A stretch of 64,000 nucleotides of DNA from Mesorhizobium sp. NZP2077 (GTDB lineage: Bacteria; Pseudomonadota; Alphaproteobacteria; Rhizobiales; Rhizobiaceae): the NCBI RefSeq assembly GCF_013170805.1, contig NZ_CP051293.1:372001-436000 (forward strand), in the 5' to 3' direction. The notes beneath the pieces are model-generated. The model did not search any database. It was not told where the DNA came from and saw only the letters and a list, made by a program, of their open reading frames with translations. Within the stretch, counting starts at the first letter, position 1. Each line of letters begins with the position of its first letter. Positions 1 through 8,928 of the stretch are shown in pieces. Made by a program: the position numbers and the translations under genes.

Positions 1-509
1 CGCTGCTGCAAGGGCTCGGCGGGCTGATCCAGACGATGGCGGAATCGATGCTGGTGTTTGCGCCGCACGCCAATTCCTGGCGGCGTTTCGTCTCGCAATC
101 CTACGCGCCGGTGGCGCCGACCTGGGGCGTCAACAACCGTTCGGTGGCGCTGCGCGTGCCAGCCGGCGACGCCAAGAACCGGCGCATCGAGCATCGGCCG
201 TCCGGCGTCGACGCCAATCCCTATCTGATCGCCGCAACGGTGCTCGCCGGCATCATAAAAGGGCTCGACGAGGGGCTCGATCCTGGCCCCGAAACGACCG
301 GCAACGGCTATGAGGCTGCCGTCACGCGTACGACGATGCCGGCCGATTGGCGCGCGGCGATCGAGGCGGCCAAGGCATCCAGCTTCCTGAAAGGCGCACT
401 CGGCGAGGACCTGCACCGCACCTTCGTGGCGATCAAACAGTCCGAATATCTGCGCGTGGCACGCACGGTCAGCGAGCTGGATTACCATCTCTATTTGCAC
501 GAGGTTTGA
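1..509 (+). CDS. Glutamine synthetase family protein (C-terminal part, 5' end outside window)
   Basis: The reading frame is already open at base 3, so the gene starts upstream of the window; about 168 C-terminal residues are present. The glutamine synthetase catalytic core is recognisable from the stretches APHANSWRRF, WGVNNRSVALRVP, IEHRPSGVDANPYL and the closing SELDYHLYLHEV. These hold the ATP- and glutamate-binding arginines and the R-P-[SA]-x(3)-NPY segment of the family. The enzyme joins an amine (ammonia, or a polyamine in PuuA-like members) to glutamate using ATP in the cytoplasm. The ending resembles the GlnA-like/gamma-glutamylpolyamine synthetase branch more than classical GlnA, but substrate cannot be set from a fragment. 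A weak GC hairpin (523-546) lies just after the stop. Confidence 0.85.
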   Translation, partial: LLQGLGGLIQTMAESMLVFAPHANSWRRFVSQSYAPVAPTWGVNNRSVALRVPAGDAKNRRIEHRPSGVDANPYLIAATVLAGIIKGLDEGLDPGPETTGNGYEAAVTRTTMPADWRAAIEAAKASSFLKGALGEDLHRTFVAIKQSEYLRVARTVSELDYHLYLHEV

Positions 510-595
510 CGACCTTGTGATGGGCGGCGATCACTTTTTCGCCGCCTGCCTCAAATGAGGTAGCGCGGCAGCCGTACAGAACATATCATGAACAA

Positions 596-1831
596 ATGAG
601 TGTTCTCACCGTCCGTGAAAAGCTTGCAATCCTGTCCGACGCCGCCAAATATGACGCTTCCTGCGCCTCGTCAGGCTCGGCGAAAAAGGATTCGCTGAAA
701 TCCGGCGGCATCGGTTCCACTGAAGGCATGGGCATCTGCCATTCCTACGCTCCGGACGGCCGCTGCATTTCGCTCCTGAAAATCCTGCTCACCAATTTCT
801 GCATCTACGATTGCAGCTATTGCATCAACCGCTCGTCCTCGAATGTGAAGCGTGCCCGCTTCAGCGTCGACGAGGTGGTGAAGCTGACCATGGATTTCTA
901 CCGCCGCAACTACATCGAAGGCCTGTTCCTGTCCTCGGGCGTCATCCGCTCGCCTGATGAGACCATGGGCGAGATGGTCGAAGTGGCGCGCCGGCTGCGG
1001 CTGGAAGAAAAGTTCTCCGGTTATATTCATCTCAAAACCATCCCGGAAAGTTCGGCGGAACTGGTCGAGAAGGCCGGTCTCTACGCCGACCGGCTGTCGA
1101 TCAACGTCGAGCTGCCGACCGATGAGGGCGTGAAGAAGCTGGCGCCGGAAAAGAAGCCGGAGACGATCCGCCTTTCCATGGCCAGGCTGCGCCAGACGAT
1201 GGAAGAAAAGGCCGAGCCGACGCTGAGGACCAAAAAACGCGAACGCTTTGCACCCGGCGGCCAGTCGACCCAGATGATCGTCGGCGCCGACAAGACCTCC
1301 GACGACGGAATATTGCACACGAGCGCCCGCCTCTATGGCAGCTATCATCTGCGGCGCGTCTACTATTCGGCCTTCAGCCCGATCCCCGATTCCTCGTCGT
1401 CGCTGCCGCTGCAGAAGCCGCCGCTGATGCGCGAACACCGGCTTTATCAGGCGGACTGGTTGATGCGGTTTTATGGATTTTCGCAGCCGGAAATACTGGC
1501 CGGCAGCAGCGATGGCATGCTCGACCTCGCCATCGACCCCAAGCTGGCCTGGGCGCTGCGCAACAGGGGACAGTTTCCCGTCGACATCAACCGCGCCGAC
1601 CGCGAATCCCTGCTGCGCGTGCCCGGTCTCGGCACCAAGGTGGTGGCGAAAATCCTCGAGACACGCCGCCACCGGCGCATGCGGCTCGAAGATGTCGGGC
1701 GGATTTGCCAGTCGATCGCCAAGCTGAGGCCCTTCATCATCGCCGAGGGTTGGTCGCCGGGGGCGCTCACCGACAAGCAGGGCTTGCGCGACAAGATCGT
1801 GCGCTCCTGCGAACAGCTGTCATTGTTTTAA
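596..1831 (+). CDS. Putative DNA modification/repair radical SAM protein with C-terminal HhH
   Basis: 411 aa. The radical SAM cluster motif is CIYDCSYC (C69, C73, C76; CX3CX2C), which binds a 4Fe-4S cluster that cleaves S-adenosylmethionine. The C-terminus (about residues 325-370, VDINRADRESLLRVPGLGTK) is a helix-hairpin-helix segment of the kind that contacts DNA. This order matches the family annotated as putative DNA modification/repair radical SAM protein, which occurs next to UdgX-type genes. The stop is followed after 2 bases by the ATG of the UdgX gene, so the two are almost certainly co-translated. No strong Shine-Dalgarno is visible before this ATG. The reaction is unknown; by context it acts on damaged DNA. 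Confidence 0.82.
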   Translation: MSVLTVREKLAILSDAAKYDASCASSGSAKKDSLKSGGIGSTEGMGICHSYAPDGRCISLLKILLTNFCIYDCSYCINRSSSNVKRARFSVDEVVKLTMDFYRRNYIEGLFLSSGVIRSPDETMGEMVEVARRLRLEEKFSGYIHLKTIPESSAELVEKAGLYADRLSINVELPTDEGVKKLAPEKKPETIRLSMARLRQTMEEKAEPTLRTKKRERFAPGGQSTQMIVGADKTSDDGILHTSARLYGSYHLRRVYYSAFSPIPDSSSSLPLQKPPLMREHRLYQADWLMRFYGFSQPEILAGSSDGMLDLAIDPKLAWALRNRGQFPVDINRADRESLLRVPGLGTKVVAKILETRRHRRMRLEDVGRICQSIAKLRPFIIAEGWSPGALTDKQGLRDKIVRSCEQLSLF

Positions 1832-1833
1832 CC

Positions 1834-3300
1834 ATGCAGCCGGCTGAACTAGATCTTGCCCGATACAGTGTTCGGCTCGAAAGCGAGACCGACTTTTCAG
1901 GCTGGCGTGACGCGGCACGGCGGCTGGCGTTGAACGAGATCAAGCCCGGGGACGTCAGCTGGCATGTCGCGGCCGGCTCCGACCAACCGCCTGGCGATTT
2001 GCCAGCTGTGCCTGTGGGGGCGCAACTCGTGGTGCCGCGCGACTTTATCGAGCACGCTGAAACCGCCTTCTGCCATTCCGACCCCAGCCGATTCGCCTTT
2101 CTCTACCGGTTGCTGTGGCGATTGCGCACCGAGCCCAAGCTGCTGGCGATCGCATCGGATCCCGATACCAGACGGCTCGAGGCGATGGAAAAAGCGGTGC
2201 GGCGCGACAGCCACAAGATGCATGCCTTCGTCCGTTTCCGGAAGATCGGCGACGGCGACGAGGAGCGCTATGTCGCCTGGTTCGAACCCGATCATTTCAT
2301 CGTCGAGCGCAACGCCGATTTCTTCGTCAGGCGCTTCACCGGCATGCGCTGGACCATCCTGACGCCTTACGCCTCCGCCGACTGGGATGGCGAAAGGCTG
2401 GCGATCGGGCCGGGCTCCGCCAAGGGCGATGCACCCGATCAGGACGACACCGAGGCACTGTGGCGCACCTATTTCGAGAACATCTTCAACCCGGCACGGC
2501 TGAAGGTGAAGGTCATGCAAAAGGAGATGCCGAAGAAATATTGGCGGAACCTTCCGGAGGCCTCGCTCATTCCAGGGTTGATCGCAGGAGCGGACAAGGC
2601 CGCTGTAGCCATGATTGCGAAGATGCCGACGACACCCGCGCCGCACCATGCGAAGGTCCAGGCCAGGCATTGGCCGAAGCAACCAGTCGAAACGCCGCAG
2701 GATGGTGATGCCAGCACCATTTCCGAGTTACGCGAGGCGGCAAAAGGCTGCCGCCGCTGCCCGCTTTGGCGCGACGCAACGCAGACCGTTTTCGGGGAAG
2801 GGCCTGACAACGCCAAGGTGATTTTCGTCGGCGAACAGCCGGGCGATCAGGAGGATCTCGCCGGCAAACCTTTCGTCGGCCCGGCGGGCAAAGTGTTCGA
2901 CGCCATCCTCGATGACGCAGGTGTGGACCGGCAAAAAGTCTACGTCACCAATGCGGTCAAGCACTTCAAGTTCGAGCCGCGCGGCAAGCGCCGTATCCAT
3001 TCCAAGCCGAATGCCGGCGAGATCCAGGCCTGCCGCTGGTGGATCGATCGGGAGTTCGAGTTGATCAAGCCAGACCTTGCGGTGGCGCTCGGCGCTACGG
3101 CAGCATTGTCGCTGCTGGGCAAGGCTATTGCCGTGACGAAGATGCGTGGCCAGGTGATCGAGCGCAAGGACGGCCTGCGCGTCTTCATCACCATCCATCC
3201 CTCCTTTATCCTGCGCATCCATGAGCCTGCGGACAAGGAAGCCGAACGCGAGCGGTTTTTGCAGGATATGAACCAGGTGAAGCGGCTGATGGTAGCTTGA
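1834..3300 (+). CDS. DUF4130 / UdgX uracil-DNA-binding fusion protein
   Basis: 488 aa from the ATG 2 bases after the upstream radical SAM stop; an upstream in-frame start would run inside that gene and was rejected. The N-terminal half (about 1-250) is the DUF4130 type that accompanies the radical SAM protein. The C-terminal half is a family 4/5-like uracil-DNA glycosylase fold: CRRCPLWRDATQ (cluster cysteines), GEQPGDQEDLAGKPFVGPAGK near residue 333, and HPSFILRIHE at the end. The loop GKRRIH places a histidine at residue 389. In mycobacterial UdgX the equivalent His forms a covalent bond to the abasic sugar after uracil removal, so this is UdgX rather than ordinary UDG. It should trap uracil in DNA; the DUF4130 role is unknown. 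Confidence 0.87.
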   Translation: MQPAELDLARYSVRLESETDFSGWRDAARRLALNEIKPGDVSWHVAAGSDQPPGDLPAVPVGAQLVVPRDFIEHAETAFCHSDPSRFAFLYRLLWRLRTEPKLLAIASDPDTRRLEAMEKAVRRDSHKMHAFVRFRKIGDGDEERYVAWFEPDHFIVERNADFFVRRFTGMRWTILTPYASADWDGERLAIGPGSAKGDAPDQDDTEALWRTYFENIFNPARLKVKVMQKEMPKKYWRNLPEASLIPGLIAGADKAAVAMIAKMPTTPAPHHAKVQARHWPKQPVETPQDGDASTISELREAAKGCRRCPLWRDATQTVFGEGPDNAKVIFVGEQPGDQEDLAGKPFVGPAGKVFDAILDDAGVDRQKVYVTNAVKHFKFEPRGKRRIHSKPNAGEIQACRWWIDREFELIKPDLAVALGATAALSLLGKAIAVTKMRGQVIERKDGLRVFITIHPSFILRIHEPADKEAERERFLQDMNQVKRLMVA

Positions 3301-3351
3301 TCTGGCTGTAGGTCGACGCGACGCTTGTGCAGACAGGCGATGCGGCGCGCT

Positions 3352-4617
3352 CTACCGGATCAGGATCGCCCTGAGATCATTCACATTCGTGCCGGTAGGT
3401 CCCGGCACGAACAGATCGGCCACCGCATTAAACGCCGTCCAGGCATTGTTGCCCGCCAGCATCGCCTTGGCGTCAATGGCGGCAGCGCGCATGCGCGAGA
3501 CGGTCGAGCCATCGGCGAAGGCCCCGGCATTGTTTTCCGAGCCATCGATGCCGTCGGTGTCGGCGGCAAGCGCGTGGATGCCCTCCACGCCGTTGATGCC
3601 GATGGCGAAGGCAAGCAGGAATTCCGAATTGCGTCCGCCTTTGCCTTTGGCGCGCAAGGTCACGGTTGTTTCGCCGCCGGACAGGATCAGCACCGGCTTC
3701 GAAAATGGTCGGTTGCGGTTCGCCACTTCGCGCGCGATTGCGGCATGGACGCCGCCAACCTCGCGCGCTTCGCCTTCAATGGCATCGGAGAGGATGACAG
3801 CTTCGATCCCCTGCCGTTTCGCCTCGACGGCTGCTGCTTCCAGCGACACGCCCGCCGAGGCGATCAGGTGCACCTCATTGCGCGAAAAGCGCTGATCGCC
3901 GGGATCTGGCGCAGCGGCGGCCGGCGAATTGATGTGAGCCATCACCGAAGCCGGCAGTTTCATGCCATACGCGGCAATGGAGGCCAGCGCGTCTTCGCGG
4001 CTGCCGGTATCGGGGACCGTCGGACCGGAGGCGACAAGGGCCGGGTTGTCGCCGGGAATGTCGGAGACAACCAGCGACACGACCTTGGCCGGCCAGGCGG
4101 CGGCGGCCAGCCTTCCGCCCTTGATGGTGGAAACGTGCTTGCGAATGGTGTTCATGGCCGCGATCGGCGCGCCGGAGGCGAGCAGCGCCTCGTTGACGGC
4201 GATCTCGTCGGCCAAGGTCAGGCCTAGATCGGGCGACGGCAGCAGCGCCGAGCCGCCACCGGAGATCAGCGCCACGACCAGATCGTCCTCGGTGAGACCC
4301 TGAACCTTGGCGAGCAGACGACGCGAGGCTTCAAGACCAGCGGAGTCCGGCACAGGGTGCGCGGCCTCGATGATCTCGATGCGCTCGCATTTGGCGCCAT
4401 AGCCGTAGCGGGTGACAACAAGTCCTTCGATCGGACCGTCCCAGACCTTCTCGAACGCCGCCGCCATCTGCGCCGAGCCCTTGCCCGCACCGATGACGAT
4501 GGTGCGGCCCTTCGGCTTCGCCGGGAGATGATCGCTGATGGTCCGCTGCGGATCGGCGGCGGCCACGGCGGCGTCGAAGATGGAGATGAGGAAAGCCTTC
4601 GGGTCGAGCACGGTCAT
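3352..4617 (-). CDS. ttuD: Glycerate 2-kinase (MOFRL family)
   Basis: 421 aa. The N-terminal domain (DUF4147/MOFRL-associated) carries the glycine-rich GAGKGSAQMA and ISGGGSALLPSP loops. The C-terminal MOFRL domain has LSGGETTVTL and KGGRNSEFLLAFA. The family phosphorylates D-glycerate to 2-phosphoglycerate; older annotations say hydroxypyruvate reductase TtuD. Its ATG overlaps the stop of the upstream HbpS-like gene by 4 bases, so the two are coupled. It lies downstream of guaD and puuD on the same strand, which fits salvage of purine-derived glyoxylate via tartronate semialdehyde and glycerate. That link is inference. The gene faces the UdgX gene convergently across about 50 bp. Confidence 0.88.
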   Translation of the reverse strand: MTVLDPKAFLISIFDAAVAAADPQRTISDHLPAKPKGRTIVIGAGKGSAQMAAAFEKVWDGPIEGLVVTRYGYGAKCERIEIIEAAHPVPDSAGLEASRRLLAKVQGLTEDDLVVALISGGGSALLPSPDLGLTLADEIAVNEALLASGAPIAAMNTIRKHVSTIKGGRLAAAAWPAKVVSLVVSDIPGDNPALVASGPTVPDTGSREDALASIAAYGMKLPASVMAHINSPAAAAPDPGDQRFSRNEVHLIASAGVSLEAAAVEAKRQGIEAVILSDAIEGEAREVGGVHAAIAREVANRNRPFSKPVLILSGGETTVTLRAKGKGGRNSEFLLAFAIGINGVEGIHALAADTDGIDGSENNAGAFADGSTVSRMRAAAIDAKAMLAGNNAWTAFNAVADLFVPGPTGTNVNDLRAILIR

Positions 4618-5117
4618 TCGGCTTCCGACGACAGCGCCAGCCCACGCTTGTCGATGCTGAGATGATCGCAGAGCGCATCGACCACCACGCCATGATCCTC
4701 ACGTTCCGGCAGGCCGGAAACGGCGATCACGCCAATGACGCCGGCGCCTTTGACCGTCACCGGGAAGCCGCCGCCGGCGAGCACATAGTCCGAGATGTCG
4801 AGGCCTTCGCCGATCTTGAAAGTGCGGTCGGGGCGCTGCTGTTCCAGCACCATGCGATAGGTGCTTCTGAGAAACCGCCTGACGACATTGATCTTGCGCC
4901 GCGCCCAGTCAGGATTGGAAGCGTTCGAACCCGGCATGGCGGCGTAAAACAGCGGCCGGTCCCACAGCCTGATGTCGACGATGACGGGGAGGTTTTCGGC
5001 CAATGCGCGATCGCGGATGGCGGAACCGATCTTGAAGGCAACGGCCTCATCGAAGGCGGGAAAGACAAGAGTTTCTTCCTGTCTCTTGATCAGAGCGATG
5101 TCGTCAGCAACGGCCAT
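4614..5117 (-). CDS. HbpS/GlcG-like heme-degrading domain protein (UPF0303)
   Basis: 167 aa, a single HbpS/GlcG-like domain (Haem_degrading, formerly DUF336) across most of the length. Conserved-looking stretches are GSNASNPDWARRKINVV and LAGGGFPVTVKGAGVIGVIAVSG. No signal peptide or membrane segment is seen, so it is likely cytoplasmic. The family is small and poorly characterised; members bind or degrade heme or sit beside glycolate/glycerate genes as GlcG does. Here it overlaps glycerate kinase by 4 bases, which supports a link to C2/C3 acid metabolism rather than iron. Function unproven. Confidence 0.78.
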   Translation of the reverse strand: MAVADDIALIKRQEETLVFPAFDEAVAFKIGSAIRDRALAENLPVIVDIRLWDRPLFYAAMPGSNASNPDWARRKINVVRRFLRSTYRMVLEQQRPDRTFKIGEGLDISDYVLAGGGFPVTVKGAGVIGVIAVSGLPEREDHGVVVDALCDHLSIDKRGLALSSEAE

Positions 5118-5194
5118 GTCGTTCCCCTGTCAACTTCGCCGCACGCTTTGACCGATGGCTGCCGCCGGGTCAAGCAATGAACGCAGCTGGCGCT

Positions 5195-6508
5195 CTAATT
5201 CGCCATATCCGTCTTGGCGGCCCGCCCCGCGACATAGACCTCGCGCACCGCGCGATCGTCGCCCAGCGTTTGCAGGAGAAACAATTCCTGCGCCAGCGTC
5301 TGCGCCGTTTCCATCCTAAGCCGCATCGCCGGCGTCGCCCTGGCGTCGAGCACGACGATGTCGGCGTCGGTGCCTTGCTCCAGCGTGCCGATCTTGTCGG
5401 CCACCGAGAGCGCCTCGGCATTGCCGCGCGTGATCTGCCAGAAGGACTGGAACGGGTTGAGTTTCTCGCCGTTCAGCGCGATCACCTTGTAGCCTTCGTC
5501 CATGGTGCGCAGCATCGAATAGTTGGTGCCGCCGCCGACGTCCGTGGCAGCGGCGATGCGCAGGGGCTTGTCGCGGCGGCGAAAGCGCTGATAGTCGAAC
5601 AGGCCGGAACCGAGGAACAGGTTCGAGGTCGGGCAGAACACCACCACCGAGCCGCTGTCCGAGAGTGCATCCGCCTCGCGCTCGCTGAGATGGATGCAGT
5701 GCCCAAACAGGCTCTTTTTGCCCAGCAGCCCGTAATGTTCGTAGACGTCAGTATAGTCGCGCGACCAGGGGTAAAGCTGTTGCGTGAAGGCGATCTCGGC
5801 GTGGTTTTCCGAAAGATGCGTCTGCATGTGCAGATCGGGATGTTCGCGACAGAGAGCGCCGGCCATCTCCATCTGCTCCGGCGACGAGGTGATGGCGAAG
5901 CGCGGCGTGATGGCGTAGTGCTGGCGGCCCTTGCCGTGCCACTCCGCGATCAGCGCCTTCGTATCGTCATAGCCGGATTGCGGCGTGTCGAGCACGCCTT
6001 CGGGCGCATTGCGGTCCATCATCACCTTGCCGGCGATGTTGAGCATGTTGCGATCATGCGATTCGGCGAAGAAGGCTTCCGCCGATGCCTTGTGCACCGA
6101 GCAGTAGGCGACGACCGTCGTCGTGCCGTGGCGGACCATCTCGTCGAGAAACAGCCGCGCAATGCGGCGGCCATGCTGGGCATTAGAGAATTTCGTCTCT
6201 TCCGGGAAGGTGTAGGTGTTCAGCCAGTCGAGCAGTTCGGCGCCGTAGGATGCAATGATCTGCATCTGCGGGAAATGCACATGGGTGTCGATGAAGCCCG
6301 GCAGCAGCAGGTGCGGCCGGTGATCGATCTTTTTTGTCCCCTCGCCGGCCTGCTTCTCGACATCGCTATAAGCGCCTGATGCAACGATCCTGCCGTCGCT
6401 GATCAGCAGGCCGCCATCCTCCTCGTAACGCCAGGCCGAATGGTCGTCGATGGTTTGCGGCCAGCGCACAAAGGACAGCGTGCGGCCGCGCAGAAGTGTC
6501 GAGGTCAT
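5195..6508 (-). CDS. guaD: Guanine deaminase
   Basis: 437 aa from the ATG at 6508, which lies 1 base after the puuD stop codon; a longer upstream start would overlap puuD and has no support. It is an amidohydrolase with the metal site GFIDTHVHFPQ, further histidines in TPRFAITSS and FGHCIHLSERE, and AATDVGGGTNYSML near the C-terminal metal aspartate. It hydrolyses guanine to xanthine and ammonia with one zinc. Xanthine then feeds XdhAB encoded at 13.3-17.1 kb. Tight spacing to puuD indicates one transcript. Confidence 0.92.
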   Translation of the reverse strand: MTSTLLRGRTLSFVRWPQTIDDHSAWRYEEDGGLLISDGRIVASGAYSDVEKQAGEGTKKIDHRPHLLLPGFIDTHVHFPQMQIIASYGAELLDWLNTYTFPEETKFSNAQHGRRIARLFLDEMVRHGTTTVVAYCSVHKASAEAFFAESHDRNMLNIAGKVMMDRNAPEGVLDTPQSGYDDTKALIAEWHGKGRQHYAITPRFAITSSPEQMEMAGALCREHPDLHMQTHLSENHAEIAFTQQLYPWSRDYTDVYEHYGLLGKKSLFGHCIHLSEREADALSDSGSVVVFCPTSNLFLGSGLFDYQRFRRRDKPLRIAAATDVGGGTNYSMLRTMDEGYKVIALNGEKLNPFQSFWQITRGNAEALSVADKIGTLEQGTDADIVVLDARATPAMRLRMETAQTLAQELFLLQTLGDDRAVREVYVAGRAAKTDMAN

Positions 6509-6509
6509 G

Positions 6510-7727
6510 CTATTTCCCTGCGCCTTCAAACCAGGCCACCAGCAGCGCCCGCTCTTTGTCGGTGATTTGGCTGACATTGGCGGGCGGCATGGCGTGGCTG
6601 CGGCCGGCCTGCAGATAGATCTCGCGGGCGTGGTTGGCTATTGCCGCGTCGCTGTCCAGCATCACCCCCTTGGGTGCGTGGTAGATGCCCTCATAGACCG
6701 GTTCTGCCGTGTGGCACATCGAGCAGCGGCCGAGCACGGTGTCACGCACGGCCGGGAAATGGGCGGAGGCGATATAGATGTCCGCCGAGGCGGACGCCTT
6801 GGGCTCGCCGGTCAGCACCTTCGGCACGGTCGACAGCCAGATGATGATGATGAACAGGACTAGGGCGCCAAGCCAGGTCCAGTGCGGGTTGCCGGCACGC
6901 TTGTGCACGGTGTTGAAATAGTGCCGGATCAGCACACCGATGATGAACACCAGCGAGGCGATAACCCAGTTGAACTCTGTCCCAAATGCCAGTGGATAGT
7001 GGTTCGACAGCATCAGGAACAGCACCGGCAGCGTCAGATAATTGTTGTGAAGCGAGCGCTGCTTGGCGATCTTGCCGTATTTCGGGTCGGGCTTGCGGCC
7101 GGCGATGAGGTCGGCAACGACGATCTTCTGGTTGGGGATGATGACCATGAAGACATTGGCCGACATGATCGTGGCGGTGATGGCGCCCAGATGCAGGAAG
7201 GCGGCGCGGCCGGTGAACAGATGGGTCAGCCCCCAGGCGATGAACACCAGCACGCCATAGAGCACCAGCATCAGGCCGGTGTCGCTTTTGCCAAGCGGTG
7301 AGCGGCACAGCAGATCATAGACCACCCAGCCGACGCCAATCGTGGCCATCGACAAAAGGACGCCGACCGGCACCGACATCGGCAGCACATTGGGATCGAT
7401 CAGGAACAGGTCGGCCCCGGCATAGTAGACGACGCACAGCATGGCGAAGCCGGACAGCCAGGTGGCGTAGGATTCCCATTTGAACCAGGTCAGATGCTCG
7501 GGCATCTCAGCCGGCGCCACCAGATACTTCTGGATGTGATAAAAGCCGCCGCCATGCACCTGCCATTCCTCGCCGAAGGCGCCGACCGGCATGCCGGGAC
7601 GCTGGCGCAGGCCGAGATCGAGCGCGACGAAATAGAAGGACGAGCCGATCCAGGCGATGCCGGTGACGACGTGCAGCCAGCGCACGGCGAAGCTCAGCCA
7701 GTCCCAGAAAATCGCGAAATCCATCAT
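6510..7727 (-). CDS. puuD: Membrane urate hydroxylase PuuD with cytochrome c domain
   Basis: 405 aa. The N-terminal part (about 1-300) is a multi-helix membrane domain of the DUF989 family (WLHVVTGIAWIGSSFYFV and following helices). The C-terminus is a mono-heme cytochrome c with CSMCH at residues 335-339 and a likely distal Met in HAMPP (about M380). PuuD oxidises urate to 5-hydroxyisourate and passes electrons to the respiratory chain instead of to O2 as uricase does. No soluble uricase gene was seen here, so PuuD fills that step between XdhAB and UraH. The start may be either of two adjacent ATGs (7727 or 7724). It is divergent from the LysR gene. Confidence 0.93.
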   Translation of the reverse strand: MMDFAIFWDWLSFAVRWLHVVTGIAWIGSSFYFVALDLGLRQRPGMPVGAFGEEWQVHGGGFYHIQKYLVAPAEMPEHLTWFKWESYATWLSGFAMLCVVYYAGADLFLIDPNVLPMSVPVGVLLSMATIGVGWVVYDLLCRSPLGKSDTGLMLVLYGVLVFIAWGLTHLFTGRAAFLHLGAITATIMSANVFMVIIPNQKIVVADLIAGRKPDPKYGKIAKQRSLHNNYLTLPVLFLMLSNHYPLAFGTEFNWVIASLVFIIGVLIRHYFNTVHKRAGNPHWTWLGALVLFIIIIWLSTVPKVLTGEPKASASADIYIASAHFPAVRDTVLGRCSMCHTAEPVYEGIYHAPKGVMLDSDAAIANHAREIYLQAGRSHAMPPANVSQITDKERALLVAWFEGAGK

Positions 7728-7889
7728 TGAAGTCGTCCCTGCCGATCACGCGACTTTACGGTGTCGCGCGCAAACGGAAAGAGGGGAGGTGTACGATGAC
7801 TTTCAAAAAAAAATGGAAAATACTAGGATGGTCCCACGCAGCAGGATGGGAGCCGCCCGAAGGCGGCCCTGGGAAAGCCACGGAACCGC

Positions 7890-8810
7890 ATGGCCTATCT
7901 CGACAACATCGCCGTCTTCGTCCGCGTCGTCGAACTCGGCAATCTGTCGGCGGCCGGCCGCGACATGCGCATTTCGCCGGCGGTCGCCTCCAATCGCATC
8001 AAGGAACTTGAAAAACATCTGGGTGTGCGGCTGTTCAATCGCACGACCAGACAGTTGATGCCGACCGAACATGGCACAGTTTTCTACTCCGGCGCCAAGC
8101 AGGTGCTGGAGGCGATCACCGAAGCGGAAGCCGCGGTCTCGGCATTATCCGGTCAGCCGCGCGGCACTATCAAAGTGACCGCACCGCTCGGCCTCGGCCG
8201 TCGGCTGGTGGCTTCGGGCATTCCCGATTTCCACGACAAATATCCTGACATCGAGGTGAGGCTCAGGCTCTCGGACCACAATATCGATATCATGAAGGAA
8301 GGCATCGACGTCGCCTTCAAGCTCGGCATCATCGAGGATTCCAGTCTCAGGATGCGCGGCATCATGGAATGCGAGCGCGTGCTGGTGGCGGCGCCGAAAT
8401 ATCTCGAGGCGCGCGGCGAACCGATGGAGCCGCAGGAACTGATCGGCAAGAAGCATGACTGCCTGATGCTGCGCTATTCCGGCGCGCGCGAATACGTGTG
8501 GACGCTGCAGACCCCGGCCGGGCCGCAGAAATTCGAAGTGCACGGGCCTTACGACACCGACGATGGCGACGTGCTGACCGGCTGGGCGTTGTCCGGGCGC
8601 GGCATCATCAACAAGCCGCGCTTCGAGGTCGAGCCGTTCATCCGCGACCAGCGGCTCAAGGTGATCCTGGCCAGTACGCCGCCGACGCCGGTGCAGTTCG
8701 CCGCCGTCTATCCGCACAAGAAGCTGCAGGACCCCAAGGTGCGGTTGCTGCTCGACTTCATGGCCGAGCGCTGCCAGCGGCTGATCAAGGATCTTCTGGC
8801 CGGCAAGTGA
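7890..8810 (+). CDS. LysR family transcriptional regulator
   Basis: 306 aa. The N-terminal winged helix-turn-helix (about residues 5-62) shows GNLSAAGRDMRISPAVASNR and LEKHLGVRLFNRTTRQL. The remainder is a type 2 periplasmic-binding-like effector domain. The sequence is nearest the CrgA/AaeR-like branch by eye. It is divergent from puuD with a 162-bp gap, the usual LysR geometry, so control of puuD-guaD is a reasonable inference. A GC hairpin (stem 7852-7857 with 7862-7867, loop CGAA) sits about 22 bases before the start codon and would be in the mRNA leader. The effector is unknown. Confidence 0.88.
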   Translation: MAYLDNIAVFVRVVELGNLSAAGRDMRISPAVASNRIKELEKHLGVRLFNRTTRQLMPTEHGTVFYSGAKQVLEAITEAEAAVSALSGQPRGTIKVTAPLGLGRRLVASGIPDFHDKYPDIEVRLRLSDHNIDIMKEGIDVAFKLGIIEDSSLRMRGIMECERVLVAAPKYLEARGEPMEPQELIGKKHDCLMLRYSGAREYVWTLQTPAGPQKFEVHGPYDTDDGDVLTGWALSGRGIINKPRFEVEPFIRDQRLKVILASTPPTPVQFAAVYPHKKLQDPKVRLLLDFMAERCQRLIKDLLAGK

Positions 8811-8928
8811 CGGCTGACCGGAAAGTGAGGGCTGGCCGGCACGTGAGTGACGGTTGGCCCAGCGCCAGTGGTTGCCATCCCCTGATGTGGCGAACATAGT
8901 TCGGCATGTCGTCTTGCAGGAACCATTC

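Noticed and set aside
523..546. Terminator after the glutamine synthetase-family gene
   Set aside because: GGCGGCGA/TCGCCGCC forms an 8-bp stem but no T-run follows; left as a note only.
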